This document shows, piece after piece, positions 1-9,230 of a stretch of DNA of 64,000 nt. The notes under the pieces are model-generated. The model had not been told where the DNA came from and made no database searches. It saw only the letters and a program-made list of their open reading frames with translations. Source of the DNA: Dactylosporangium aurantiacum (GTDB lineage Bacteria > Actinomycetota > Actinomycetes > Mycobacteriales > Micromonosporaceae); NCBI RefSeq assembly GCF_000716715.1, contig NZ_JNYJ01000060.1:1-64000 (forward strand), read 5' to 3'. The position numbers and the translations under genes are program-made. Every line of letters begins with the position of its first letter. Within the stretch, counting starts at the first letter, position 1.

Positions 1-370
1 TCATCGACACGCTCATCCGGTCCAGGGGGATGCCGTCGAAGAGCTGCCGCATGTCGAGGATCGAGTCGATGGCGACGCCGGCCATGCCGACGTCCCCGGC
101 GACGCGCGGGTGGTCCGAGTCGTAGCCGCGGTGCGTGGCGAGGTCGAACGCGACGGACAGGCCCTTCTGCCCGCCGGCGAGGTTGCGCCGGTAGAAGGCG
201 TTGGACTCCTCGGCGGTGGAGAACCCGGCGTACTGGCGCGCGAGGTCCGGCGGCCCGTACACCCCGGCGACGTCGATGCCCTCGGGCGTCTGCCACGCCT
301 CGGCCGGCTCGGGCAGGGCCGGGTCGACGCGGGGCGTGCCGAGGGCGACCTCGGAGAAGTCGGGGATCAC
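1..370 (-). CDS. mutB: Methylmalonyl-CoA mutase large subunit, N-terminal part (cut by window edge)
   Basis: Catalytic large subunit of adenosylcobalamin-dependent methylmalonyl-CoA mutase, which interconverts methylmalonyl-CoA and succinyl-CoA. Only about 123 N-terminal codons are present; the rest lies beyond base 1. The visible part has the family's TIM-barrel entry, with [20 protein letters not shown] near residue 40 and the segment [19 protein letters not shown] after it. The GTG start at 370-368 overlaps the mutA stop in a GTGA arrangement, so translation of the two subunits is probably coupled. The heterodimeric MutA/MutB arrangement is usual in actinobacteria. The C-terminal B12-binding domain cannot be inspected here. 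Confidence 0.93.
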   Translation of the reverse strand, partial: MIPDFSEVALGTPRVDPALPEPAEAWQTPEGIDVAGVYGPPDLARQYAGFSTAEESNAFYRRNLAGGQKGLSVAFDLATHRGYDSDHPRVAGDVGMAGVAIDSILDMRQLFDGIPLDRMSVSM

Positions 371-2139
371 GGCGCCACCAGTCCCAGGTCCGAGTGCGTG
401 CGGCGCAGCACCGCGAGGGCGTCGCAGCCGGTGTACAGGTAGTCGTCGACGTGCGCGTACCCGGCGGGTTTGCCGGCCAGCCAGACGGTCCACACGCCTT
501 CGGCCTTCAACCGTCGCGCCGTCTCCTCGGCCTCCTCGGCGTAGGAACGGTCGGACCCGCAGATGCAGGCGACCACCGGGTCGGGTCCGTTGTGGACGGT
601 ACGGATGCCGCCGGCCGCGAACAGGTTCGCCGCGAACGACGCGCGGGCGGTGTGCGCGGCGACCGGGCCCAGGGTCACCAGGCTGACCGTCGCGCCGGTG
701 CCTTCGGCGGCGTCGCGGAGGGTTTCGAAGGCTTCGGCGTACCGATGCCGCGGCAACCCACCCGTCGGTGGCGGCGGCGCGGGGGAGCGGGTGGGCCGGC
801 GCTCCTCGAGGCTGGCGAACTCGCTCACGCCGGTGATCGGGTCGAGGCGGTGCGCGATCCGCTCGGCGCGGCGCTGCCAGGTGGCCGCCACCCGGTCCGC
901 GACCAGCCCGCTGTCGAGCGCGGCGCGCATCCCGCCGGCCCGCTCCACCTCGGTGAACACGTCCCACGCGGCGTGCGCGAGGGCGTCGGTCAGCGACTCC
1001 ACGAACCAGGAGCCACCGGCCGGGTCCACGACCCGGGCCACACCGGCCTCCTCGACCAGCAGTGTCGAGGTGTTGCGGGCGATCCGCCGGGAGAAGCCGT
1101 CGGGCAGCCCGAGCCGCGCGTCGAACGGCAGGACCGTCACCGCGTCGGCGCCGCCGACCCCGGCGGCGAAACAGGCGACGGTGGTGCGCAGCAGGTTCAC
1201 CCACGGGTCGCGGGCGGTCATCATCGCCGCGCTCGTCACCGCGTGCTGGACCTGCGCGCCGAGGTGCGGCACGTCGCAGACGGTCGCGATCCGCGCCCAG
1301 ATCCGCCGTGCCGCGCGCAGCTTCGCGATCGTGGCGAACTGGTCGCCGCCGGCCGCGTAGCGGAACTCCAACTGGCGCAGCGCCATCCCGGCGCTCAGGC
1401 CCGCGTCGACGAACGCGCGCAGGTACGCCACACCGGTCGCCGCGGCGAACCCCAGCTCCTCGGCGTCGCTGCCGCCGGCCTCGTGGTAGGGCGTCGCGTC
1501 GACCGTGGCCACCGGTACCGGCGACTTCGCCAGCCGGCCGAGCATGCCGAGGTCGGCGGGGTGCCCCGTCTTCGCCTGCCAGCCGAGCGGGTCGGCGCCG
1601 AGGTTGCCGCGCTTGTCCTCACCCGGCAGCCCGAGGAACACCGCCGCGGCGGCCTCCGTGTCGGCGCCGCAGTCCAGCACGACGGGGGCGAGGTCGAGGT
1701 ACACGCCGTCGAGGACCTCGGGGATGCTGCCGGGCGCGATCCCGTCCAGCCAGATCGAGGTCGCGCCGTTCTCCAGGTCGGTGAGGATCGCCTCGCGGGT
1801 CGCCTTCGCGTCGGGGTCCGCGTGCCGCTGCCGCACGTCCCATGCCCGCGGGCCCGCGCTGCCGCCCCGGATGAACGGCGTCTGCCCCGGCCACCCGACC
1901 GCCGGCAACGCCGCGGTGTCGGCCGCGGTGAACAACGGCGCGACGGCGATCCCGTCGTACGTGACGCTGCCCAGCAGCTCCCGCACCGCCTCCGGCGGCG
2001 TGCCGTCGTCGGCGGTGCCCGCCTTGCGCAGCACCCCGAGCGCCAGCTTCTGCCACTGCTCCAGGTCACCACCGGTGAAGTCGGCGCCCAGCCGCAACCC
2101 GTCCGGCTCCTGCGGCCCGGACCGGACAGCCTCAGTCAT
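367..2139 (-). CDS. mutA: Methylmalonyl-CoA mutase small subunit
   Basis: Non-catalytic small subunit (590 aa) of methylmalonyl-CoA mutase. The large mutase domain covers roughly residues 30-450, followed by a degenerate B12-binding-like Rossmann domain from about 480 to the end ([20 protein letters not shown]). The cobalamin-ligating DxHxxG motif of large subunits is not seen, as is known for MutA. The ATG at 2139 is the first sensible start. mutB follows immediately with a 4-base overlap, forming an operon on the minus strand. Cobalamin for the holoenzyme could come from the biosynthetic loci elsewhere in this window; that link is inference. Confidence 0.95.
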   Translation of the reverse strand: MTEAVRSGPQEPDGLRLGADFTGGDLEQWQKLALGVLRKAGTADDGTPPEAVRELLGSVTYDGIAVAPLFTAADTAALPAVGWPGQTPFIRGGSAGPRAWDVRQRHADPDAKATREAILTDLENGATSIWLDGIAPGSIPEVLDGVYLDLAPVVLDCGADTEAAAAVFLGLPGEDKRGNLGADPLGWQAKTGHPADLGMLGRLAKSPVPVATVDATPYHEAGGSDAEELGFAAATGVAYLRAFVDAGLSAGMALRQLEFRYAAGGDQFATIAKLRAARRIWARIATVCDVPHLGAQVQHAVTSAAMMTARDPWVNLLRTTVACFAAGVGGADAVTVLPFDARLGLPDGFSRRIARNTSTLLVEEAGVARVVDPAGGSWFVESLTDALAHAAWDVFTEVERAGGMRAALDSGLVADRVAATWQRRAERIAHRLDPITGVSEFASLEERRPTRSPAPPPPTGGLPRHRYAEAFETLRDAAEGTGATVSLVTLGPVAAHTARASFAANLFAAGGIRTVHNGPDPVVACICGSDRSYAEEAEETARRLKAEGVWTVWLAGKPAGYAHVDDYLYTGCDALAVLRRTHSDLGLVAP

Positions 2140-2256
2140 GAACGGATGTTAAGGGCGCATGCCACGACGCCCGCAACCGTTGTGAAATCGTCCACCAGTT
2201 GAATATCTCACCGATTCACCCGGTTCGCCCCCGCCGGCCCGGCAGTAAGGGGTGGA

Positions 2257-2985
2257 TCAGGGGTTGCCGCACCGCGCCGCCGACCACCCCAGGCAGACCG
2301 CCTGATCCATGCCGTGGGCGGGCAACGGGTGGCCGCCGGCCCCGGCGATCTTGCGGCCGAGCCGGATCCGTTCGCCGCAGGCGGGGTTCCGGCGCAGGAA
2401 ACGGTCCAGGTACACCTCGACCAGGTCGGGCCGGCCGCGGCTGGCCAGCCACTCGACCAGCGCCGACGGGGAGTTCGTGCGGTCGCCCGGCGCGCTGACC
2501 ACCGCCAGGTCGGGGTCGCCCGCCTCCGCGAACCACGGCATCGCCGCGTCGCGCACCACCGCCGCGAACCCGGCGAGCGTCTCCGCGCGTCCCGCGGGGG
2601 CGGTCAGGTCGAGCTCGCCGTCGGTGAAGTCGCCGTACACGTAGCCGTTGGCGCGGCCGGCCGCGTACCCGAGCGGGTGCCCGATGGCCCAGTCGTCCGG
2701 CTCCGGCAGCAGGCAGTGTCCGGGGTGAGCCCGCCGCCAGCCGGTCAGGCCCGCGTCGCGCAGGATCAGGAACGTCGACACTGTGACGGTGCCGTCGGTG
2801 CGGTTCAGCGACGACGGCTGGAAAGGGATCTCGTGGGTGAGGTTGCCCTCGGCGCGGGTGAGGTTGCGGCGCCGGGTCGACCACACGAACCCCGTGCCGG
2901 CCAGCAGGGCACCCAGATGGACGCCGGCGGCGGTCACGACGTCCGCCGGGCGCCTCGCCGCGGCCAGCTCCACGACGCCGATCAT
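2257..2985 (-). CDS. Hypothetical protein
   Basis: A 242-aa soluble protein that I do not recognise. It has no signal peptide or convincing membrane helix, and several tryptophans and cysteines near the C-terminus (CGERIRLGR, VCLGWSAARCG). It is the last gene of a minus-strand run, only 9 bases after the Sel1-repeat gene, with a GGTGGTGA ribosome-binding site ahead of the ATG, so it is probably co-transcribed with it. Codon usage matches the neighbours. Confidence 0.7.
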   Translation of the reverse strand: MIGVVELAAARRPADVVTAAGVHLGALLAGTGFVWSTRRRNLTRAEGNLTHEIPFQPSSLNRTDGTVTVSTFLILRDAGLTGWRRAHPGHCLLPEPDDWAIGHPLGYAAGRANGYVYGDFTDGELDLTAPAGRAETLAGFAAVVRDAAMPWFAEAGDPDLAVVSAPGDRTNSPSALVEWLASRGRPDLVEVYLDRFLRRNPACGERIRLGRKIAGAGGHPLPAHGMDQAVCLGWSAARCGNP

Positions 2986-2994
2986 GTCACCACC

Positions 2995-3912
2995 TCAGCG
3001 GTCGGGGCGGTCCAGGCCGAGCTGGTCGAGCCACTCGTCGACCGGGTGGCCGAGGTCGTCGGCGGTGTCGAACCAGCGGGCGGCGGTGGGCTCGTCCGGG
3101 GTGACGCCCTCGCCGGTCAGGTACATGTAGCCGAGCATGGCCGCGGCGCGGGGGTTGCCGGCGTCGGCGGCGCGGCGGTAGTAGTCGGCGGCGACGGTGA
3201 GGTCCTTGGGGAAGCCGGAGCCGGTGGCGTGGGCGGCGCCGAGGTTGTAGAGGGCGCGGTGCTGGCCGAGGTCGGCGGCGCGCAGCAGCCAGGTGCGGCC
3301 GGTGTCCTCGTCGAGGGGGACGCCGGTGCCGGTGGAGTGCAGGACGTACAGCTCGAAGGCGGCGTCGGCGTTGCCCTGGGCGGCGGCCCACTCGTGGTGC
3401 GGCACGGCGGCGGACGGGTCGCCGAGCCACTGCTCGACCAGGCCGAGCCGGTAGCGGGCCTCCGGGTCGGTGGCGGCGTGCGGGCGCAGGTGCTCGCGGG
3501 CGGCCCGCTGGGTGTCCGGCGGGGCGTCGGCGCACGTGCGGGCGAACAGCAGCGCGCCGTCGCGGTCGCCGAGCGCGGCCGCCTGCGCGAAGCTCGCCCG
3601 GGCCCGCTCCAGCGGGGAGTCCTGCGCGGCGCCGGGAAGGGACGGGACCGGTGGCAGCAGCGCCCCGTCGACGCCGAGGTAGCAGCGGCCCAGGGTGCAC
3701 CAGGCGGTGGCGGTGGCGGCGGCGCTGAGACCGGCGACGACGACCCCGGCGGCGTCGACCGGCAGGATGCCGATCATCATGTCGCCGCGGTCGATGCGGC
3801 CGGCGAGGGCCGTGCAGGCCGCCTCCAGCAGCCGCAGGTCCGGCTCCGGGTCGGCCAGCTGGCCGGCTGCCAGGGCCATCAGGTCGGTGCCGTCCACGCC
3901 GTCGAACTCCAT
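2995..3912 (-). CDS. Sel1-like tetratricopeptide repeat protein
   Basis: A 305-aa protein whose C-terminal half (about residues 130-300) carries Sel1-like repeats, for example ALYNLGAAHATGSGFPKD followed by AADYYRRAADAGNPRAAAML and a further copy ending near TGEGVTPDEPTAARWFDTA. Sel1 repeats form alpha/alpha superhelices used as protein-protein interaction scaffolds. No signal peptide or enzymatic domain is visible; the N-terminal 120 residues are also helical and may hold degenerate copies. It lies 24 bases after the DUF1152 gene in the same transcription direction. The partner protein cannot be deduced from sequence. Confidence 0.82.
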   Translation of the reverse strand: MEFDGVDGTDLMALAAGQLADPEPDLRLLEAACTALAGRIDRGDMMIGILPVDAAGVVVAGLSAAATATAWCTLGRCYLGVDGALLPPVPSLPGAAQDSPLERARASFAQAAALGDRDGALLFARTCADAPPDTQRAAREHLRPHAATDPEARYRLGLVEQWLGDPSAAVPHHEWAAAQGNADAAFELYVLHSTGTGVPLDEDTGRTWLLRAADLGQHRALYNLGAAHATGSGFPKDLTVAADYYRRAADAGNPRAAAMLGYMYLTGEGVTPDEPTAARWFDTADDLGHPVDEWLDQLGLDRPDR

Positions 3913-3936
3913 CGCGGCACGATACCCGGCGGCGGA

Positions 3937-4890
3937 TCAGTGCGGGTAGGCGCGCGGGACGCGGGGGGTGATCCCGGCCCGGAACCGCTCGATCCGCGCC
4001 AGGACCTGTTCCATGGCGACGGTGTCCTCGATGCGGTCGCGGTACAGCAGCCGCCCGGCCAACCCGTCGACGGTGCAGCTGAAGTAGACGGCCATCAACG
4101 GGTTGACGAACAGGGTGCTGCCGCCGGTGCGGGTGGTGAACCGCACGTCGCCGAACTCGCCCCGGGTCGCCGCGGCGATCTGCCCGTTGACGATGCTGGG
4201 CCGCAGCGGGGTCGCGGCCTGTGCGTGGGCGACGGCGTCGCGGTACAGCGCCGCCTCCCGGCTGGCCGACGGGATCGACAGCGCGCCGAGGTAGGCGCCG
4301 TCGCGGTCGAGCGCGGCGAGGTTCTCCAGCACCTGGGTGTGCCGCACCCCGTGGTACGCGTCGATGCCGAACCCCAGGCACGTCACCAGTTTCGTCGGTA
4401 CCGCCAGCCCCGCGACCGCCACGAGGCTCGTCATGTCCTCGGTGGGGGTGCCCAGCCCCGCCTCGTCGCCGCGCATGAGGATGTCGGTGCCCCCGTCGAC
4501 GAGCACGACCGCGTCGAGGCGCAGCTGGTCGGCGAGGGCCGCGTACGCCTCCCGCAGCGGCCGCACACCCGTGCGCGGGAACGCGTAGACGATGTCCGGC
4601 TCGCGCTGCCGGCGCAGCCAGCGGGCCAGGGTGCGCTCCGGGAAGTAGTCCTCGAGCCCCTCGGTGCGCGCGGTCACCAGCGCCACGCCGGGCGCCGGCC
4701 ACGTGTCGAGGTCGAGCACCTCCAGCGCCGCGAACGACAGGTTGCCCAGGTGCACGGTGCGCCCCTGGGCCCGCAGGGCCAGCGCGAGGGGCAGCCCGGC
4801 GTACACGTCGAACCCGCCGCCGGCGCCGGCGACGAGGATGCTGCGGGCGCCGGCGAGCGCCTCGAACAGCGGCGGGACGGCCAGTTCCAC
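3937..4890 (-). CDS. DUF1152 domain-containing protein
   Basis: A 317-aa protein of the DUF1152 family. The N-terminus has a glycine-rich nucleotide-binding-like loop (ILVAGAGGGFDVYAGLPLAL, about residues 18-37), and later segments match the family layout (VVLVDGGTDILMRGDEAGLG, then a GFGIDAYHGV stretch). Function is unknown; the fold suggests a Rossmann-like enzyme. It is the second gene of a four-gene minus-strand run, 38 bases after the MmcQ-like gene. No signal peptide. Confidence 0.8.
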   Translation of the reverse strand: MELAVPPLFEALAGARSILVAGAGGGFDVYAGLPLALALRAQGRTVHLGNLSFAALEVLDLDTWPAPGVALVTARTEGLEDYFPERTLARWLRRQREPDIVYAFPRTGVRPLREAYAALADQLRLDAVVLVDGGTDILMRGDEAGLGTPTEDMTSLVAVAGLAVPTKLVTCLGFGIDAYHGVRHTQVLENLAALDRDGAYLGALSIPSASREAALYRDAVAHAQAATPLRPSIVNGQIAAATRGEFGDVRFTTRTGGSTLFVNPLMAVYFSCTVDGLAGRLLYRDRIEDTVAMEQVLARIERFRAGITPRVPRAYPH

Positions 4891-4928
4891 CCGGCGAGTC
4901 TAGGCCCGCCCGGGCGCCCGCGGGGCGG

Positions 4929-5267
4929 TCAGCGGGCCCAGGCGGTGTAGACGCGCTTCGGCACCACCATGCGCCACGCGTCGACGATCAGGTCGCGCAG
5001 CTCGTCGCCGCCGAGCGTGGCCAGGTGCCCGCAGACCCAGTTGAAGCGCAGGTCCGACACCGGCGGCAGGAAGAACCGGGCCGGGTCGGTGGCGATGAGC
5101 GCGTCGCGTTCCTCCTTCGGGAACGCGAACCCGAGCGTCGTCTCGTCCTGCGACAGCGCCAGGTAGACGATCCTGCCGACCCTGAACTTGACCCGGTCGC
5201 GGATCAGGTGCTCGGTGGTCCGCGGCAGGCTCAGCGCCACGCCACGCACCTCATCGACGGTCCCCAT
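4929..5267 (-). CDS. MmcQ/YjbR family protein
   Basis: A 112-aa member of the MmcQ/YjbR family (small double-wing DNA-binding-like fold, function unsettled). Diagnostic stretches are the N-terminal MGTVDEVRGVALSLP, the central KFRVGRIVYLALS and the C-terminal LRFNWVCGHLATLGGDELRD. The reading frame is open far upstream, but the family length and start match ATG at 5267. It is probably first in the operon running to 2257. The methyltransferase gene at 5332 diverges from it across 64 bases, where both promoters must lie. Confidence 0.85.
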   Translation of the reverse strand: MGTVDEVRGVALSLPRTTEHLIRDRVKFRVGRIVYLALSQDETTLGFAFPKEERDALIATDPARFFLPPVSDLRFNWVCGHLATLGGDELRDLIVDAWRMVVPKRVYTAWAR

Positions 5268-5331
5268 CCGCCTATGCTGCCACGCCGGGGCGCCGCGGCC
5301 GGGGCACCGGCGGGCGTGGTAGGCATCCGGG

Positions 5332-5988
5332 ATGGAACCCGACGAGTACATCCGTGGTCTGGCCGCCGACTCGCTGCGCCGGGGCGACGCCGTCGGCTGG
5401 TGGGACACCCTGTACGTGGCGGCCGGCGAGGGCGTCACCGAGGTGCCGTGGGACCGGGGCGGCCCGCACCGGCTGCTCGCGTCGTGGCCCGGGATCGAGG
5501 TGGACGGCGCCGGCCGGCGCGCGGTCGTCGTCGGCTGCGGGCTCGGCGGGGACGCGGAGTTCATCGCCTCGCGCGGGTACGCGACGGTCGCCTTCGACGT
5601 GTCGCCGGCCGCGGTGCGCACCGCCCGCTCCCGGTTCCCGGACTCCGGGGTCGACTACACCGTGGCGGACCTGTTCGACGTGCCCGCGGCGTGGCGCGGC
5701 GGTTTTGATCTGGTACTGGAGAGCATGACCGTCCAGGCGTTGCCGCGGGACCTGCGTGACCGGGCGGTCGCCGCCGTGCGTGACCTCGTCGCGCCGGGCG
5801 GCACGCTGCTGGTGATCGCCGCCGCGACGCGGGAGGGGCAGGAGCGCGTGGAGGGCCCGCCGTGGCCGCTGACCCGGGCGGACGTCGCCGGGTTCGAGAC
5901 GGCGGACCTGCGGCTGGAGGCCCTCGACGAGCTGGAGGAGCCGGAGTTCCACCGGTGGCGGGCGACGCTGCGCCGAGCACCGCGGTGA
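5332..5988 (+). CDS. Class I SAM-dependent methyltransferase
   Basis: A 218-aa Rossmann-fold methyltransferase. Motif I is VVVGCGLGGDAEFIASRG (about residues 62-79), with an acidic residue at the end of strand beta2 (VAFDVSP). The later DLVLESMTVQALP and LVAPGGTLLVIAA segments correspond to motifs around strands beta4 and beta5. The overall layout resembles thiopurine-methyltransferase-like or generic Methyltransf_25 enzymes; the substrate cannot be told. It is divergent from the MmcQ-like gene and followed by a 212-base gap before the GGDEF/EAL gene. Confidence 0.85.
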   Translation: MEPDEYIRGLAADSLRRGDAVGWWDTLYVAAGEGVTEVPWDRGGPHRLLASWPGIEVDGAGRRAVVVGCGLGGDAEFIASRGYATVAFDVSPAAVRTARSRFPDSGVDYTVADLFDVPAAWRGGFDLVLESMTVQALPRDLRDRAVAAVRDLVAPGGTLLVIAAATREGQERVEGPPWPLTRADVAGFETADLRLEALDELEEPEFHRWRATLRRAPR

Positions 5989-6200
5989 GCGGTCCGCCGC
6001 CAAGATCAACTCGGGGTCGGATCCCGGCCGGATACCCGGTCGGTCGGCCGCCGCACATCTGACCTCGCGGTCATCGCCATAAACCCGGACAAATCAGTGC
6101 GGAGTTCGTCCGAACGGGTGACCGTGACGTCACCGGGGGCGGTGCTCGTCGTTGCGTGGGGCAGCCAGGAGTCCCCCTGCCGAGCGAACGGACCGACGCG

Positions 6201-9200
6201 ATGAGACCGGGTATCGGTGGCGCGCACAGATCACGAGGCCGGATGCTCATGGCCTCCGCACCGCTCACACTGACCGTCGCCGCCGCCGTCCTGGTCGGTG
6301 GCCCGCCGCTCGGTCTCCCCGCCAACCTCGCGGTGCTCGTCGCCGCGGCCGCGGCCGCCGCGCTGCACGCCGTCTGGCTGCTGCGGCTCGCCGTCACCAC
6401 GGCGTCCCCGAAGGCCGTCCAGGCCGTCCAGGCCGCCCGGGCCGAGGCCGCTCCCGCGAAGATCGTCGCGGTGGAGACCGGGGCGGTGGCGGCGGCTGCG
6501 GTAGGGACGGCCGCGGAGCCGGTGGCGGTGGCGACGGCGGCGATGGAGACGATCGAGGCTGAGGCGGTCCCAGCCGAAGCGGTCGCGGCTGAGGCGGTCC
6601 CAGCCGAGGCGGTGCCAGCTGAAACGGTCCCGGCCGAGGCGGTCGCGGCTGAGACGGTCGCAGTGGAAGCCGTCCGGGTGGAAGCGGTCCCGGTGGAAGC
6701 GGTCCCCGTGGAGGCCGTCCCGGTGGAAGTGGTCCCGGTGGAAGCCGCCCCGCCGCCGACCGTTGCGGCCGAGGCCGGCCCCGCCGACCACGCCGGCCCC
6801 GCCGACCACGCCGGCCCCGCCGGCACCCCCACCTCGGCGCCGCCGGAGCCCGAGCCCCGCTCCGGCGACCGGCATCGGCCGGCGCCGCGCGGGACCGTGT
6901 TCAGCCTCGCCGCGCTCGCCGCCGGTGTGTTCACCGCCGGGGTGGCCGCGGTCGCCACGCCGGTCGCGGTGTACCTCGCGCCGGTCGCCGGGGCGGCCCT
7001 CGTCGCCGGCCTGCTGGCGCTGCCCGGGGTCACGTCCGGCACCGGCGGGGCGCTGCGCCGCGCCCTCGACGGGATCTGCGTCGCGCTGTGGAAGTTCCTG
7101 ACGCTGCTGATCCTCGTGCTGGAGCAGCACGGCCGGCCAAGCACCACCGTGTTCACCACGTGCCTGCTCGCCGTCATCGGTATCACCGTCGCCGTCGTCA
7201 GCGGGGTCCGGGCGCCGTTCCCGCGGTGGGCCGCCGTCACCGCCGCCGCCGGGGTCGCGCTGATCGTGCTCGGCCTCGCCGTGCTGCCCCTGCGGCCCGC
7301 CGGCGACGGCACCTGGCTGCTGGTGGCCGGTGGGCTGCTGGTGTCCGGCTCGGTGCTGGTGTGGGCCGGGGCGTACCGGTCCGTGTACGCCGAACGCCGG
7401 CCCGGCCGCACCGCCGTCGACGGCACGCTGATCGGCGACCCGCTGCTGGTCGCGCCGGTCCTCGCCGGTGCCGCCGCGGTGCTCTACGCGCTGGTCAGCC
7501 GCGGTCAGCTGGGCATGACCGCGATGGTGGTCGGCACGTTCGCGGTGCTGGCGGTGGCGGTACGGGAGCTGCTCGAAACGGTCGCGCTGCGCCGGTACGA
7601 CGGCCAGCTCGACGCGCAGGAGGCCACCTTCCGCACCCTGGTCGCGGGCTCCAGCGACGTGATCGTCGTGCTCGACCCGGACCTGTCGGTGCGGTGGCAG
7701 TCGGCGGCCGCCGCGCGCCAGTTCGGGCTGTCGGACCAGGACGTCGTCGGCCGGCCGTTCCGGCACCTCGTGCACCCGCAGGACCTGGCGCTGCTGGCGC
7801 CGCAGCCGGCCGGGTCGCCGCCGGTGCGGGCCAGGATCCAGGACGGGTTCGGGGTGTGGCGGCCGGTCGAGGCGACCGTCACCGACGAACGCGACAACCC
7901 CGAGGTCGCCGGCGTCGTGGTGCACCTGCGCGACGCGAGCGCCCAGCAGGAGCTGGAGCGCAGCCTGCAGCACACCCGGCGGGTCGACCCGCTCACCGGC
8001 CTGGCCAACCGCGGCGCGCTGCTGGCCAGGCTCGACGCCGGCGGCGGCCACCTGCTCACGATCGGGCTGGACGGGTTCGCCGGTGTCAACACCCTGCACG
8101 GCGCCGACCTCGGCGACGCGATGCTGGTGCAGGTCGCCGCCCGCATCCGGGGCGCGGTCGGCCCGGGCGACGTCGCGGCGCGGCTCAACGGCGACGAGTT
8201 CGCCGTGTACACCGGCGTGGACAAGGTGCACGCGTTCACGCTCGCGACGCGGCTGCTCGGGGAGCTCGGTGAGCCGTACCGGCTGCCCGGCGCCGACCTG
8301 CGGCTGTCCGCGGGCATCGGGCTCGCCCCGGTCGGCGGCGGCGCCGAGGAGTCGCTGCGGCGGGCCGGGCTGGCGCTGCGCAGGGCGAAACGCGGCGGCC
8401 GGGGCAGGATCGAGTGGCACGACGCCGCCGTCGAGGACGCCTACGTGCGGCGGGCCACGCTCGAGCAGGACCTGCCGCACGCGGCGGAGCGCGGTGAGCT
8501 GGACCTCGCGTACCACCCCGTGTACGACCTCGTCGAGGGCCACCCGATCGGTGTGGAGGCGCTGCTGCGGTGGCGGCACCCGAAGCTCGGCACGATCCCG
8601 CCGAGGGAGACCCTGGAGGTCGCCCGGGAGCTCGGCACGACCCGCGACATCCACGACTGGGTGCTCAACCGGGCCTGCCGGCAGCTGTCGTCGTGGCAGC
8701 ACGAGGGGTACCGGCTGTGGATGTCGATCAACGTGGCGATCGACGACCTCGTCGCCCCCGGCTTCGCCGGCCGGATGAGCCTGACCCTGGACAGCCACCA
8801 GCTCGACCCGGCGGACCTGGTCGTCGAGCTGTCCGAGCGCGAGCTCGGGGTCGACCTCGACCGGGCCGTGGAGCCGCTGGCCACGGTGCGCGCGATCGGG
8901 GTGCGCACCGCGCTGGACGGCTTCGGCGCCGGCGCCACGTCCCTGGCGCACCTGCGCCGCCTGCCGGCGGACCTGCTGAAGGTCGACGGCGCGCTGTTCG
9001 CGTCGCAGCCGCTCACCGGCGGCCCGGCCGCGCCGATCATCGACGTCGTGGTGGCGCTCGCGCAGCGGCTCAGCGTGACGGTCGTCGCCCACGGTCTGGA
9101 GGCCCAGCGGCACCTGGAGGTGGTGCGGACCGCGGGCTGCCGCTACGGCCAGGGCCACTATTACGGCACGCCGGCACCGGCGGAACGCATCGAGGCCGCC

Positions 9201-9224
9201 CTGGTGCGGCAGCGGACCTGGTAG
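6201..9224 (+). CDS. Membrane-bound PAS-GGDEF-EAL protein with degenerate catalytic motifs
   Basis: A cyclic-di-GMP signalling protein of about 1007 aa. Order (numbered from the chosen ATG): two N-terminal helices, a 13-copy pentapeptide repeat (about 119-183), several membrane segments (about 235-470), PAS (about 475-575), GGDEF (about 590-740), EAL (about 755-1000). The GGDEF signature reads RLNGDEF, so the first glycine is replaced. In EAL the GVEALLRW, INVAIDDL, ELSE and LKVD elements are kept, but DDFGTG became LDGFGAG and the AEGVE glutamate became histidine (VVAHGLEA). In the family these positions are needed for phosphodiesterase activity, so the domain may be a binder only. The start is uncertain: GTG 6156 and ATG 6243 are alternatives. 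Confidence 0.88.
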   Translation: MRPGIGGAHRSRGRMLMASAPLTLTVAAAVLVGGPPLGLPANLAVLVAAAAAAALHAVWLLRLAVTTASPKAVQAVQAARAEAAPAKIVAVETGAVAAAAVGTAAEPVAVATAAMETIEAEAVPAEAVAAEAVPAEAVPAETVPAEAVAAETVAVEAVRVEAVPVEAVPVEAVPVEVVPVEAAPPPTVAAEAGPADHAGPADHAGPAGTPTSAPPEPEPRSGDRHRPAPRGTVFSLAALAAGVFTAGVAAVATPVAVYLAPVAGAALVAGLLALPGVTSGTGGALRRALDGICVALWKFLTLLILVLEQHGRPSTTVFTTCLLAVIGITVAVVSGVRAPFPRWAAVTAAAGVALIVLGLAVLPLRPAGDGTWLLVAGGLLVSGSVLVWAGAYRSVYAERRPGRTAVDGTLIGDPLLVAPVLAGAAAVLYALVSRGQLGMTAMVVGTFAVLAVAVRELLETVALRRYDGQLDAQEATFRTLVAGSSDVIVVLDPDLSVRWQSAAAARQFGLSDQDVVGRPFRHLVHPQDLALLAPQPAGSPPVRARIQDGFGVWRPVEATVTDERDNPEVAGVVVHLRDASAQQELERSLQHTRRVDPLTGLANRGALLARLDAGGGHLLTIGLDGFAGVNTLHGADLGDAMLVQVAARIRGAVGPGDVAARLNGDEFAVYTGVDKVHAFTLATRLLGELGEPYRLPGADLRLSAGIGLAPVGGGAEESLRRAGLALRRAKRGGRGRIEWHDAAVEDAYVRRATLEQDLPHAAERGELDLAYHPVYDLVEGHPIGVEALLRWRHPKLGTIPPRETLEVARELGTTRDIHDWVLNRACRQLSSWQHEGYRLWMSINVAIDDLVAPGFAGRMSLTLDSHQLDPADLVVELSERELGVDLDRAVEPLATVRAIGVRTALDGFGAGATSLAHLRRLPADLLKVDGALFASQPLTGGPAAPIIDVVVALAQRLSVTVVAHGLEAQRHLEVVRTAGCRYGQGHYYGTPAPAERIEAALVRQRTW
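6555..6749 (+). repeat. 15-bp minisatellite coding 13 pentapeptides (xxEAV)
   Basis: Within the GGDEF/EAL gene, 13 consecutive 15-base units encode variants of P-A-E-A-V or P-V-E-A-V, running from EAEAV to PVEAA. The units drift from an AEAV type to a VEAV type along the array, which suggests local expansion by slippage. A shorter 18-base repeat coding GPADHA follows at about 6777-6812. The array lies between two groups of membrane segments, so it is probably an extended acidic spacer. Confidence 0.9.
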
Positions 9225-9230
9225 CGGCGG

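Noticed and set aside
2314..4950. 878-codon open frame on the plus strand across the DUF1152/Sel1 operon
   Set aside because: Shadow of three well-supported minus-strand genes; low-complexity translation.
6231..9158. 975-codon open frame on the minus strand opposite the GGDEF/EAL gene
   Set aside because: Arg/Gly/Pro/His-rich shadow without domain character; the opposite strand carries clear PAS, GGDEF and EAL motifs.
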